Source: JBARKJ01 sp963698885
Lineage (GTDB): Bacteria; Nitrospirota; JACRHJ01
DNA: 64,000 nucleotides
Direction: 5' to 3'
Assembly (NCBI GenBank): GCA_963698885.1
Contig: CAVOSJ010000007.1
Location: 62,001 to 126,000 of the forward strand
The position numbers and the translations under genes are program-made. Positions 53,747 through 63,665 of the stretch are shown here, in pieces (position 1 is the first letter of the stretch; the number at the start of each line of letters is the position of its first letter). The notes under the pieces were generated by a model. The model was given only the letters and a program-made list of their open reading frames with translations, did no database searches and was not told the origin of the DNA.

Positions 53747-56700
53747 ATGAAAAGAGTGGCATGTACTCTCGCAATTGTGGCGGCGATAGTGCTCAGCGGT
53801 TTCATGGGGGTTGTCAGGGCCGAGGCCTGGACATGGGGAGAAAATAACCATGGCCAGTTAGGCGACGGGACCACCACGAACAGGACTGCGCCCGTGCAGG
53901 CGGGCGGTCTGTCCGGCGCAATCTCCGTCAGTGGCGGGGGTTTTCATACCGCTACCGTGAAGTCCGACGGCACGGTCTGGTCCTGGGGATATAATGATCA
54001 TGGCCAGATAGGCAACGGGACGATCTCCACCACAGTTAACGAGCTTTCGCCCGATCAGGCGGCCGGGCTGACTGGCGTCGTATCGGTTTCCTCAGGGTAC
54101 TACCACACGGTCGCCCTGAAATCCGACGGAACGGTCTGGACCTGGGGCTGGAATAATAATGGCCAGTTAGGCGACGGGACAATTGCGGACGTGTCTTCGC
54201 CGGAGCAGGTGCCCGGGCTGACTGGCGTCATCGCCATTGCCGCGGGGTACGAACATACGGTCGCCCTGAAGTCCGACGGCACGGTCTGGGCCTGGGGTGA
54301 TAACGCTGATGGCCAACTCGGCGACAATACAATTGTAGACAAGCATTCCCCCGTGCAGGTGTCCGGGCTGACAGGCGTTGTTTCTATCGCAGCGGGTCAA
54401 TACAATACGGTTGCCCTGAAGTCCGACGGCACGGTCTGGGGCTGGGGACTTAATACCAGTGGCCAGCTCGGCGACAATACACTTGTAAACAAGCATGTAC
54501 CCGTGCAGGCGTCCGGTCTGACGGGCGTTGTCTCGATTGCCGCGGGATACGACCACACGGTCGCCTCGAAGACCGACGGCACGGTCTGGACATGGGGACT
54601 TAATAGCAATGGCCAGCTCGGGGACGGGACGATCGTCAACGAACATGCCCCAGTGCCGGTGCCGGCACTGTCAGGCGTAGTCTCCGTTGCCGCGGGGCAA
54701 GCCCATACGGTTGCACTTGGGTCCGACGGCACGGTCTGGGCCTGGGGAGATGACGCTTACGGCGAGCTTGGCGACGGGACAACTGTAGACAAGCATTCCC
54801 CTGTGCAGGTGCCCGGTCTCTCCGGCATAACGAAAATCTCGGCCGGAGGCTACTACACGATAGCGCTCAGCCCCGAAAGCCAGGCTTCGGCCTGGGGATA
54901 TAATTATTCTGGCCAGCTCGGCGACGGGACGACTACGGTAAGTACTTCCCCCTTGCAGGTGCCCGGAATGACGGGCGTAATCTCCGCCACTGGAGGGGTA
55001 TTCCACACGGTCGCCCTGAAGTCCGACGGCACGGTCTGGGCCTGGGGAGCTAATGGATATGGCCAGCTCGGCGACGGGACGTACACCGACGAACTTTCCC
55101 CCGAGCAGGTGCCCGGGCTGACTGGGGTAATTGCAATTGCCGCAGGGGCATATCATACGGTCGCCCTAAAGTCCGACGGCACGGTCTGGGCTTGGGGAGC
55201 TAATGGATATGGCGAGCTTGGCGACGGGACGACCACGGACAGGCTTTCCCCCGTCCAGGTGCCCGGGCTGACAGGAGTAATCGCAATTGCGGGAGGGGCA
55301 TACCATACTGTCGCCCTGAAGTCCGACGGCACGGTCTGGGCCTGGGGATGGAACTATTATGGCCAGCTCGGCGACGGGACGACTGTGGACAAGTCGTCGC
55401 CCGTGCAGGTGCCCGGGCTGACTGGCGTAATCGCCATTGCCGCAGGGGAATACCACACGGTTGCCCTGAAGTCTGACGGCACAGTCTGGGCCTGGGGATG
55501 GAATCAGTATGGCCAGCTCGGCGACGGGACGACTGCGGATAAGTCGTTCGCCCGTGCAGGTGCCCGGACTGACCGGCGTAATCGCAATAGCCGCAGTGGA
55601 TATCCAAACGGTCGCCCTGAAGTCCGACGGCACGGTCTGGGCCTGCGGATATAACGCGTATGGCCAGCTCGGCGACGGGACGACTACGGATAAGTCGTCG
55701 CCCGTGCAGGTGCCTGGGCTGACTGGCGTACTTGCCATTGCCGCAGGGGAATTCCATACGGTTGCCCTGAAGTCCGGCGGCACGGTCTGGGCCTGGGGAT
55801 GTAATGGTGATGGCCAGCTCGGCGACGGGACGTACAACAGCGAACTTTCCCCCGAACAGGTGCCCGGGCTGACAGGCGTTTCGGCGATAGGGGCAGGATA
55901 TTATCATACCCTGGCTCTGGTGCCGGATACCGCCCCGCCGGTCGTGAGCGCCGGGCCTGACGTGACGACAAAAGCCGTCTTCACCCAGACCGCGACGGCG
56001 ACGGACGCAAGCCCCATGGCATATTCATGGAAAATGGTATCCGGCCCCGGGACGATAACCTTCGGCTCCCGGCGGCCCTCTCGACAACCATCACCGCAAG
56101 CAAGGACGGGACTTACCTAATAAGCTTCACTGCGACTGACGCCTCGGGCAACTCGGCGTCCTCGACCATGACGCTCATACGGGATACTGTACTGCCTGTC
56201 GTCAGCGCGGGCGCGAACCAGACGAAGAACGCGCAGTTCACCCAGACCGCGACGGCGACGGACTTAAACTCCATGACATACTCATGGAGCATGGTATCCG
56301 GCCCCGGGACGATAACCTTCGGCTCCCCGACGGCCCTCACGACGACCATTTCCGCAAGCGCGGACGGGACGTACACAATAAGCTTCACCGCGACGGACGC
56401 GGCGGGCAACGCGGCATCCAAGACCATGACGCTTACATGGGATACCACCCCGCCTGTCGTCAGCGCGGGCGCGGACAAGTCCGCCAAGGCCATCTACAGA
56501 CAGGCGGCGACGGCGACGGACAACTTAACCGCCATGACATATCTGTGGAGCGTGGTATCCGGCCCCGGGACGATAACCTTCGGCTCCCCGACGGCCATCT
56601 CTACGACAATCTTACCCAGCGCGGACGGGATTTACGTAATAGGCTTCACGGCGACGGACGCGGCGGGAAACGCGGCATCCTCGACGATGACCCTCACATG

Positions 56701-59211
56701 GGATACCACTGCGCCAGTCGTCAGCGCGGGCATAAACAGGACGGCGAGCAGTCCCATCACCCAGACCGCGACGGCGACGGACTTAACCGCCATGACTTAT
56801 TCATGGGCCAAGGTAACCGTCCCCACGGGCGGGATAGTTACCTTCGGCTCCGCGACGGCCCTCCAGACGACCATCTCCGTCAACAAGGCCGGGACTTACG
56901 TAATAAAATTCACCGCGACGGACGCGCTGGGCAACGTGGGGTCCGCGACCATGACGCTGGTATGGAGCAGTACGCCCTTTTATGCAATAACAGCCGCGGC
57001 CGTTTCAAACGGCACCATAACGCCTGCGCTCATCGATGTGGCCAGCGGTGCTAACCAGACCTTCGCTATTGCACCGGCGAGCGGCTATGCGATTGGCAGC
57101 GTAACGGTTGACGGGACGACCCCGGAAGGGGCAATTGCCTCCTACACTTTCTCCAATGTACTGATGGCCCATACGATAGCCGCGACGTTTATTCCAACTA
57201 TCACGGCCTCAGCAGGCGCTAACGGCAGCATCTCTCCGTCGGGCACGACAAAGTGGCCAGCGGTGGTAGCCAGACCTATACCATCACCCCGATCGCCGGA
57301 TATCACGTAGATACCCTCACAGTGGACGGAGGTGCTGTTGCAGCGGCTACCACTTATACCTTCACCGGTGTGACAACGCCCCAAACGATATTGGCAACCT
57401 TTGCCCAGAACCCGCCGGTCGCCATAATCGTTACCGCAGGCTCAAACGGGAGTATAACTCCGGCAGGGACTGCCGGCATAGTAAACGTGCCACAGGGTGC
57501 CAGCCAAACCTTCGCTATTGCACCAGCGATAGGCTGCGTGATCGGCAACGTAACAGTTGACGGGACCTCGGAAGGGGCAATTGCCTCCTATACTTACTCC
57601 AATGTGCAGTTCGGCTTACATACGATAGCCGCGACGTTTATTCCAACTATCGCGGCCTCAGCAGGCGCTAACGGCAGCATCTCTCCGTCGGGTACGATAC
57701 AAATGGCCAGCGGTGCCAACCAGACCTTTGCCATTGCACCAGCGAGCGGCTATGCCATCGGTCACGTGACGGTCGACGGGACTTCCATAGGAGTAATGAC
57801 CGCCTGGACCTTCACGAATGTACGGGCTGCCCACACGATAGCCGCGACGTTTATCCCGACTATCACGGCCACGGCGGGCGCAAACGGCGGTATTTCTCCC
57901 GCCGGTACGGCAAGAGTGGCCAGCGGTGCTAATCAGACCTATACTATCGCGCCAAACGCAGGTTATCATGTGGCGGACGTACTTGTCGACGGCGCCTCGG
58001 CAGGCGCTGTAAGCACATACACCTTCAGCAATGTTACGGTGCCGCATACTATATCTGCTACCTTCGCGCAGAACGATGCCGTAATAATAACCGCCTCTGG
58101 CACCGGCGGCGGCAGCATATCGCCGTCCGGGGACGTGTCGGTGGTAAAGGGCACGAACGAGACCTTTACCATTACACCTGCATCCGGCTATGCCATCGGT
58201 AACGTGACGGTTGACGGGACATCCATAGGAGTAATGACCGCCTGGACCTTCTACAATGTCCAGACTGCTCACACGATAGCCGCGACGTTTATCCCGACTA
58301 TCACGGCCACGGCGGGCGCGAACGGCGGCATTTCTCCTTCCGGAACGACAAGAGTGGCCAGCGGCGCGAACCAGACATATACTATCACCCCAAGCGCGGG
58401 TTATCATGTGGCGGACGTACTTATCGACGGTACTACCGACGCAGGCGCTGTGAGCACATACACATTCACCACTGTAACGGCGCCGCATACAATATCTGCG
58501 AGCTTTGCGCAGAACCCGGCCTTTACCATAACGGTTACCCAGGGCGCCAACGGCAGCATATCGCCGTCGGGTGATGCATCGGGGAATATATCGGTGCTAA
58601 CCGGCACAAGCAGCCCGACCTTTACCATAACTCCGGCAGCGGGCTACAGAATTGGAAAAGTATTAGTAGATGGAACTTCGATAGGCGTAATGACGAGCTG
58701 GACTTTCACGAACGTTCTGGCTGGCCACACGATAACCGCGACGTTTAACCCGACGATCACGGCCACAGCGGGCGCGGGCGGCAGCATTTCTCTTCTTGGT
58801 ACGACAGGAGTAGTCAGCGGGGCGAACCAGACATATACCATTACGCCAAGCGCGGGTTATCATGTGGCGGACGTGAACGCTGACGGGTTTTCCGTGGGTG
58901 CCTTGAGCACATACACCTTCACCAATGTAACGGTGCCGCATATGATATCTGCGAGCTTTGCGCAGAACCCGGCCGTAAACATAGTTGTTACCCAGGGCTC
59001 CAACGGCAGCATAACGCCGACGGGTGATACATCAGGAGATGTATCGGTAGTAACTGGCACCAGCAGCCCGGCCTTTTCCATAGTTCCGGCATCGGGCTAC
59101 AAAATTGGAAAAGTATTGGTAGATGGAAAATCGATAGGCGTAATGACGAGCTGGACTTTCTTGAATGTACAGGCGGGCCACACGATAACGGCCTCCTTCA
59201 TTCTAAAATAA
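53747..59211 (+). CDS. Giant secreted RCC1 / Ig-like / InlB-repeat protein (three frame breaks)
   Basis: A single locus of about 1,820 codons. A signal peptide (ACTLAIVAAIVLSGFMGVV) is followed by 14 RCC1 repeats of about 50 residues (core GQLGDGT, SPVQVPGLTGV, HTVALKSDGTVWAWG), four 83-residue Ig/PKD-like repeats (SGPGTITFGSPT, ISFTATDAAGN, WDTTPPVVSAG) and ten InlB-B-like repeats of about 72 residues in two alternating types (TATAGANGGISPSGT, YTITPSAGYHVADV). Frame breaks lie near 55553, 56070 and 57255. Repeats 7 and 14 of the RCC1 array end differently from the rest, suggesting two seven-bladed propellers. There is no C-terminal anchor. Expression from the sigma-54 promoter upstream and export by the nearby type II-like system are plausible but unproven. 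Confidence 0.88.
53825..55930 (+). repeat. Tandem RCC1-coding repeats (14 units of about 150 bases)
   Basis: Fourteen units of about 150 bases share GGCCAGCTCGGCGACGGGAC and TCCGACGGCACGGTCTGGG almost unchanged, so DNA identity between units is high. They encode RCC1 propeller blades. The region is prone to misassembly or recombination. Confidence 0.92.
55931..56975 (+). repeat. Four tandem Ig/PKD-like-coding repeats
   Basis: Units of about 250 bases share GTATCCGGCCCCGGGACGA then TAACCTTCGGCTCC and end in GCGACGGACGCGGCGGGCAA. Two frame changes at the start (near 56070) fall in the first unit. Confidence 0.85.
56976..59208 (+). repeat. Ten InlB-B-like-coding repeats, two alternating types
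   Basis: Units of about 215-230 bases encode TITATAGANGSISPSG-type domains. Type 1 has YAIGNVTVDGTS...TIAATFIP; type 2 has YHVADVLVDG...TISATFAQN; they mostly alternate, so the pair may be the evolutionary unit. Confidence 0.82.
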
Positions 59212-59231
59212 GAGCAAGGACAGACAATGAA

Positions 59232-59269
59232 AAAGGGGCTGGCGGAATTTCCGCAGCCCCTTTTTTTAT
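59232..59269 (+). terminator. Rho-independent terminator after the giant gene
   Basis: Stem AAGGGGCTG-GCGG / CCGC-AGCCCCTT with loop AATTT is followed by TTTTTTTATT. It starts about 20 bases after the stop. Confidence 0.88.
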
Positions 59270-59315
59270 TGTCCCGCAAGCCCCATATGAGGCTATGAAG
59301 CAGACATCGCCCTGC

Positions 59316-59519
59316 TTATCCGCCGCCGACGAAGCTGAGGATTTCCAGTGCGTCTCCCTCGCTTATCGGGGTTTCGGCGTAAGCGTTTTTGGGGAGTATC
59401 ACCCGGTTGTGCTCCACGGCCACACGCTGGTCGGATAGTCCCAGGGAGCATAAAAGCTCCCCCACCGTCCCCACGTCCGGGGTGGTTTCTACCGGTTCGC
59501 CGTTTACGGAAATTTTCAT
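59316..59519 (-). CDS. thiS: Sulfur carrier protein ThiS
   Basis: This 67-residue ubiquitin-like protein ends in VGGG, providing the Gly-Gly tail that is adenylated by ThiF and becomes a thiocarboxylate for thiazole synthesis. The body KISVNGEPVETTPDVGTVGE is typical of ThiS. ATG 59519 is preferred to the TTG at 59555, which adds 12 codons unlike the family. It lies 69 bases downstream of the HydG-like gene on the same strand. No thiG gene is adjacent. Confidence 0.9.
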   Translation of the reverse strand: MKISVNGEPVETTPDVGTVGELLCSLGLSDQRVAVEHNRVILPKNAYAETPISEGDALEILSFVGGG

Positions 59520-59588
59520 ATCATGAATTATAAATGGCTGATTTGGGATAATCAAGTCTTTTTGAAGGGCAAAAGCAAACTGCGGGCC

Positions 59589-60945
59589 TTAGTAATGTAT
59601 ATCTCTCTTGCCTTTTGAAATCATTTCCATCTTCTGTTTCAGGTCTTCCCGCAGAGCGCCGGTGAAGCCCTCCAGAAAATTCTCGAGCGCGGCCTCGATT
59701 TCTTCCCGCCCGTCCGGCCCCACGTCCAGCAGGTATTCCTTTAACGACAGAAGCGCGTTTGCCGTACATAGTTCTTTCAGTTTCCCGGACGAGGCCGTAT
59801 TCAGAAAATCCGCCCCCTGCCTTCCGCTCCGGTAACAGGCCGTGCAAAGCGACGGCAGAAGCCCGGCTCTCCGCGATTATCCTCACCATTTCGTTAAGCG
59901 GGCGGTGGTCGGCTAAGTCGAACTGCGCCGTGCTATGCTCGCCTTTGTCATAGCCTCCCGGCTCGGTCGATGAGCCGGCGGATATCTGGGACGCGCCGCA
60001 AGACAGGCATTCTTCCCGGAGCTTAGCCGGTTCGCGCGTGGATATCACCACCCCCGCCTGCGGGACCGAGAGGCGGTAAACCGCGACTACCTTTTTAAAC
60101 TCTTCGTCGCTGACTGGATAAGGGGCGTCCTTAATCCCGGCGCCTTCCGCCGGACGCAGGCGCGGCACGGAAATGGTATGGGCGCTAGCTCCGAAAAGGG
60201 CCTCCAGGTGTTTCGAGTGGGCTATTGCCGCCAGGGCGTCGTAATGGTAATCGTAAAGGCCCAGAAGCGGCCCTATCCCCACGTCGCCGAAACCCGCTTC
60301 GAGCGCCCTGTCCATCGCGGACAGCCGGTAGAGGAAATCCGACTTTTTCCCGGTCGGGTGCAAGAAATTATAGCTTTCCTTGTGATAGGTCTCCTGAAAG
60401 CATTGATATACGCCGTAACCCGCCGACTTGATTTTTTTGAAATCCTCCACCGAAACCGGGGCGGAGTTCACGTGCAGTATCCTCACGTCCGTCCGGGAGT
60501 AAATTTCGCGCGCGACTTTAACTAAATAATCCACCCCCGAATGGAGCGGGTGCTCGCCCGCCACAAGTATAATCCTCTTGAAACCCATCCGTGACAGGAT
60601 CTTCGCCTGCTCCACCGCTTCGTCCGGAGACAGGGCTTTTCTGCGGGCAAGGGAATTGGACTTCCTGAAACCGCAGTACAGGCAGTCGTTGGAGCAGTAA
60701 TTCGATAAATACAACGGGGCGAAAAGCACCACGCGCGGGCCGAATACAGCCTCCTTCACCTCCGCCGCTTTTTCGCGTATGGCCGCTACCGTGTCTTCGT
60801 CTTCGGCCATCAAAAGCGCCGCCGCGTCCCGGATGGACAACCCCTTAAGCTCACCCGCGCGCGCGAGGATTGCGTCAACTTCCAGACGGGAAGGGGCCTT
60901 CGCCTCTTTAAGCGCGGCCTCCACGTCGTTTAATATTTCTTCCAC
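59589..60945 (-). CDS. HydG-like radical SAM tyrosine lyase in a ThiS/ThiF context (one frame break)
   Basis: This radical SAM protein of about 452 residues has the cluster motif C84-C88-C91 (CSNDCLYC) followed by HydG/ThiH sequence (VNSAPVSVEDFKKIKSAGYG, FQETYHKESYNFLHPTG, DVGIGPLLGLYDYHYDALAA). The frame changes near 59882; in the other frame the C-terminus reads LPSLCTACYRSGRQGADF, then C after 22 residues, and ends at 59589. The CX2CX22C motif and the length are those of HydG, not of ThiH (about 370). HydG cleaves tyrosine to p-cresol, CO and cyanide; ThiH gives dehydroglycine for thiazole. Genomic context (ThiF, ThiS) supports the thiazole role. Both readings are left open. Confidence 0.85.
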
Positions 60946-60970
60946 TGCCGCCTCCGAAAACCTAAAACTT

Positions 60971-61060
60971 GTTACCTTTTTGGGAAAAAGGTAACGCCAA
61001 AAACTTTTAAACTGTCCCGTTTTCTTTGTGTTACTTTCTTTTTCGCAAAAGAAAGTAACG
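60971..61060 (+). repeat. Double-hairpin dispersed repeat, family B, copy 3
   Basis: The first palindrome is at 60971-60995 (GTTACCTTTTT, GGG, AAAAAGGTAAC) and the second at 61030-61059 (GTTACTTTCTTTT / AAAAGAAAGTAAC). The linker begins GCCAAAAACTTTTAAACT. Its right end abuts the thiF stop codon on the minus strand, as copy 2 abuts glmS. Confidence 0.9.
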
Positions 61061-61062
61061 GT

Positions 61063-61869
61063 TTATTCCCCCGGTTCGCCCAATAAAATTCTCAATACGC
61101 AATTTGCCTGGTGGTGCGCCGCGATCCCTACCCTGGGCGCCATCAGCCCCTGGCCTGCCGCCGCCTCCGACTCCTGGTCGCCGACTATGAAATATTTGCC
61201 GAACGGCGTTGTCTTTATCGAATTGGAAGGCCCATGCCCCGCCACGCCGGAGGCGGTCACCACCGGCACGTCCGGACAGTGCTCCGCCATGGTATTTAAG
61301 AGCATCGCCTTCGCCTCCGCCTTGTCGAACGCCTCGACCAGCACGTTTACCTTGCAGAAATATTCCGGGATATTCTTTTCCGTCAGGACCGTCTTGTGCG
61401 ACGATACCTTTACGTAGGGATTGATCCTGCGCAGGTTTTCTTCCATCGCCTCCGTCTTGGGCTTCCCTATCTGGTCTATGAAATACTGCTGCCGGTTCAA
61501 GTTGCTCGGCTCCACCATGTCATAGTCCACGATGACCAGTTCGCCGACTCCAAGCCTTGCCAGGGCCACGGCGACGACCGAGCCGAGCCCTCCAAGCCCC
61601 GCTACCCCGACCCGCGCCTTCTTGACCACCTCGTGCACGCCGGGGGTGTGGCGCGCCGTCATCAGGGCCTCCAGTTCTTCCCTGGAAGGCATGGCCCCCT
61701 TCCTGATGAACACGATGTTGTCTCCATCGTGCAGGACGGGGTTTTCCTGGGTGGGGAAGCCGTTTAAAATAGTAAGGTCCGAGCCGGGTTTATACTTGGC
61801 GCGGACCTCCATAAGCTTTGGCGGCTCCTTGAATTCCACGAACCGCTCATTTACTTTTAATCGAACCAT
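61063..61869 (-). CDS. thiF: ThiF-type adenylyltransferase with N-terminal ThiS-like domain
   Basis: This protein of about 268 residues has an N-terminal ubiquitin-like domain (LKVNERFVEFKEPPKL, LHDGDNIVFIRKG) followed by an E1-like ThiF/MoeB/HesA domain (GVAGLGGLGSVVAVALARLG, IVDYDMVEPSNLNRQQY, VTASGVAGHG). It would adenylate the ThiS C-terminus. The fused layout is that of ThiF family 2 found in clostridia and other anaerobes. ATG 61869 is preferred over the 13-codon longer frame. It follows the ABC permease gene by 42 bases on the same strand. Confidence 0.9.
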   Translation of the reverse strand: MVRLKVNERFVEFKEPPKLMEVRAKYKPGSDLTILNGFPTQENPVLHDGDNIVFIRKGAMPSREELEALMTARHTPGVHEVVKKARVGVAGLGGLGSVVAVALARLGVGELVIVDYDMVEPSNLNRQQYFIDQIGKPKTEAMEENLRRINPYVKVSSHKTVLTEKNIPEYFCKVNVLVEAFDKAEAKAMLLNTMAEHCPDVPVVTASGVAGHGPSNSIKTTPFGKYFIVGDQESEAAAGQGLMAPRVGIAAHHQANCVLRILLGEPGE

Positions 61870-61911
61870 GATATTTAAAATTGTAAGACAATGGGGACGG
61901 GAAGTCAATCC

Positions 61912-62682
61912 TCAGGCCGCTCTCCTGAAAGATAAATTTGCCAATGTGGCCGTTACGGCTAAAAAACCCAATAAAACCGCAAGGTCGGTCAGGATAGGAT
62001 ACTCAGGCCTGAAAGAAGCGCCCAATATGTTCTTCATCGCGTCGATTCCATATGTCAAAGGATTTGCGCGGGTAAGCTCCTTAAGCACGGAGGGCAGACG
62101 CTTTATCGGATACATCGCTCCTGATAGAAAGTACATCGGCATGACTATTAAATTCATTACGACGTTGAACCCTTCATAGGACCTCATGCTCGCGGCTACA
62201 AGTATTCCGAAACAGGTCATCGAAAAAGCAAGCAGTCCCGCCGACATCAGCAGCAGCAGGAATTGAATAAGACCTATTTTTATTCCCAGTACCGGGATAA
62301 AAACAGACATGATGAGTACCTGAAACAGGGATATGGACGTACCGGCCATCGCCTTGCCGGCGACGACGGAAAACCTGGAGATGGGCGCGACCAGTATCTC
62401 CTTTAAAAATCCGAACTCCCTGTCCCAGACAATCGATATGGCGGAGAATATGGACGCAAAGAGGATGGTAAACCCCAATATCCCGGGAAAAAGAAACTGG
62501 GTGTAAGTTATGCCGCCGCCTGGGAGGGTGACGATCCTGCCCATCCCGCCGCCCAGCACGAAAAGCCACAATATCGGCCGGGCCATCGTGCCCATGATGC
62601 GGCTTTTTTCCCGGATGAACTTCCGAAGCTCCCGGAAGGAGATGACGTATATCGCCTTCAGCTCGTGCGTTAGGTTAGCCAT
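61912..62682 (-). CDS. ABC-2 type transporter permease
   Basis: This protein of 256 residues has about six membrane segments (PILWLFVLGGGMGRIV, FLLLLMSAGLLAFSMTCFGI) and the ABC-2 permease motif (ANPLTYGIDAMKNILG). It is the membrane half of an exporter such as the DrrAB type. ATG 62682 overlaps the ATPase TGA (TGATG), so translation is coupled. The long open frame running through both genes is an artefact of a frame change in the ATPase. Substrate unknown. Confidence 0.87.
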   Translation of the reverse strand: MANLTHELKAIYVISFRELRKFIREKSRIMGTMARPILWLFVLGGGMGRIVTLPGGGITYTQFLFPGILGFTILFASIFSAISIVWDREFGFLKEILVAPISRFSVVAGKAMAGTSISLFQVLIMSVFIPVLGIKIGLIQFLLLLMSAGLLAFSMTCFGILVAASMRSYEGFNVVMNLIVMPMYFLSGAMYPIKRLPSVLKELTRANPLTYGIDAMKNILGASFRPEYPILTDLAVLLGFLAVTATLANLSFRRAA

Positions 62683-63660
62683 CAATGCCTCCCGGAGGCC
62701 TTGCGGGCGAAGGAGCGCATGGGGCCGTAAGGGTCGGAGTTCTCTTCCCGTATGCTCTTGCCGGTCAGGCTTAGGAATACGTCGTTCAAGGTGGGCCGGG
62801 TCATGCTGACGGAGGTAATCCGGGTGGAGAGTCCTTTTATCAGTACCGGCAGCACCTCTTCCCCCTTCTCCACCGTGAGGGTAACGCCGCCGTCTGTTAA
62901 TCTCGGCTCCAGCTTGAACTTTCTCCCGAAGCTCCGACTCCAGGACCTTCGGGTCGTCGGCGGAGAGTTTCAGGGTATCGCCGTGAAGCCCCGCCTTCAA
63001 CTCGGCCGGGGTCCCGGACGCGATAATCTTACCCAGGTCGATTATGGCAATCCTGTCGCAGAACTCCGCCTCTTCCAGGTAATGAGTGGTCATGAATACG
63101 GTAATGCCTGTGGACTTTTTCAGCTCGCGTATGAATTCCCATATCATGTTCCTGGTCTGCGGGTCGAGTCCCAGGGTAGGCTCGTCCATGAACAGCACTT
63201 TAGGGTAATTCAAGATGCCGCGGGCTATCTCCAGCCGCCTTTTCATGCCGCCGGAGAACCTCCGCACAAGCTCGTTCTTCCTGGCCGAGAGGCCGACTAA
63301 CGAAATCGCGTCCTCTATCCTCTTTTTCGCCGTTACCCTGTCCAGACCGTAGAGGTATGCGTGGAAGAGAAGGTTTTCATAAGCCGTGAGGCCGTTGTCG
63401 AGCGTCGGGTCCTGAAATATTATGCCTATGGAGCGGCGCACGGAGTCCGCATCCTTCACGCAGTCGAATCCCCCCACGGAGGCCTGTCCTTTCGTGGGGG
63501 ATAAAAGCGTGCAGAGGATGGATATGGTGGTGGATTTACCCGCGCCGTTCGGCCCGAGAAAACCGAATACCTCGCCCGGTGCGACATCGAACGATATGCC
63601 GTCCACCGCGGTCAGGGAGCCGTATTTTTTAACTAACGAATTGACAGATATATTGGACAT
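62682..63660 (-). CDS. ABC transporter ATP-binding protein (one frame break)
   Basis: This is an exporter-type ATPase of about 325 residues: Walker A GPNGAGKSTT near residue 37, Q-loop FQDPTLDNGLTAYE, signature FSGGMKRRLEIARG, Walker B VLFMDEPTLGLDP and the His switch TTHYLEEAE. The frame changes near 62900 between ESELREK and FKLEPRLTDGGVTLTVEK; the corrected end is SFARKASGRH at 62682. Many DrrA-type ATPases have such a C-terminal extension. It starts five bases after the stop of the solute-binding protein gene. Confidence 0.9.
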
Positions 63661-63665
63661 TTATA

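Noticed and set aside
53825..55930. CRISPR-like or satellite array
   Set aside because: The 150-base units are coding RCC1 blades in one continuous frame; there are no short repeats with unique spacers.
59589..60945. Plain ThiH annotation for the radical SAM protein
   Set aside because: Length and the CX2CX22C tail match HydG; the ThiH name would hide this, although the context is ThiS/ThiF-like.
61912..63660. A natural ATPase-permease fusion in one 582-codon frame
   Set aside because: The middle of that frame is low-quality Arg/His-rich sequence; the correct ATPase end lies in another frame and overlaps the permease ATG as TGATG.
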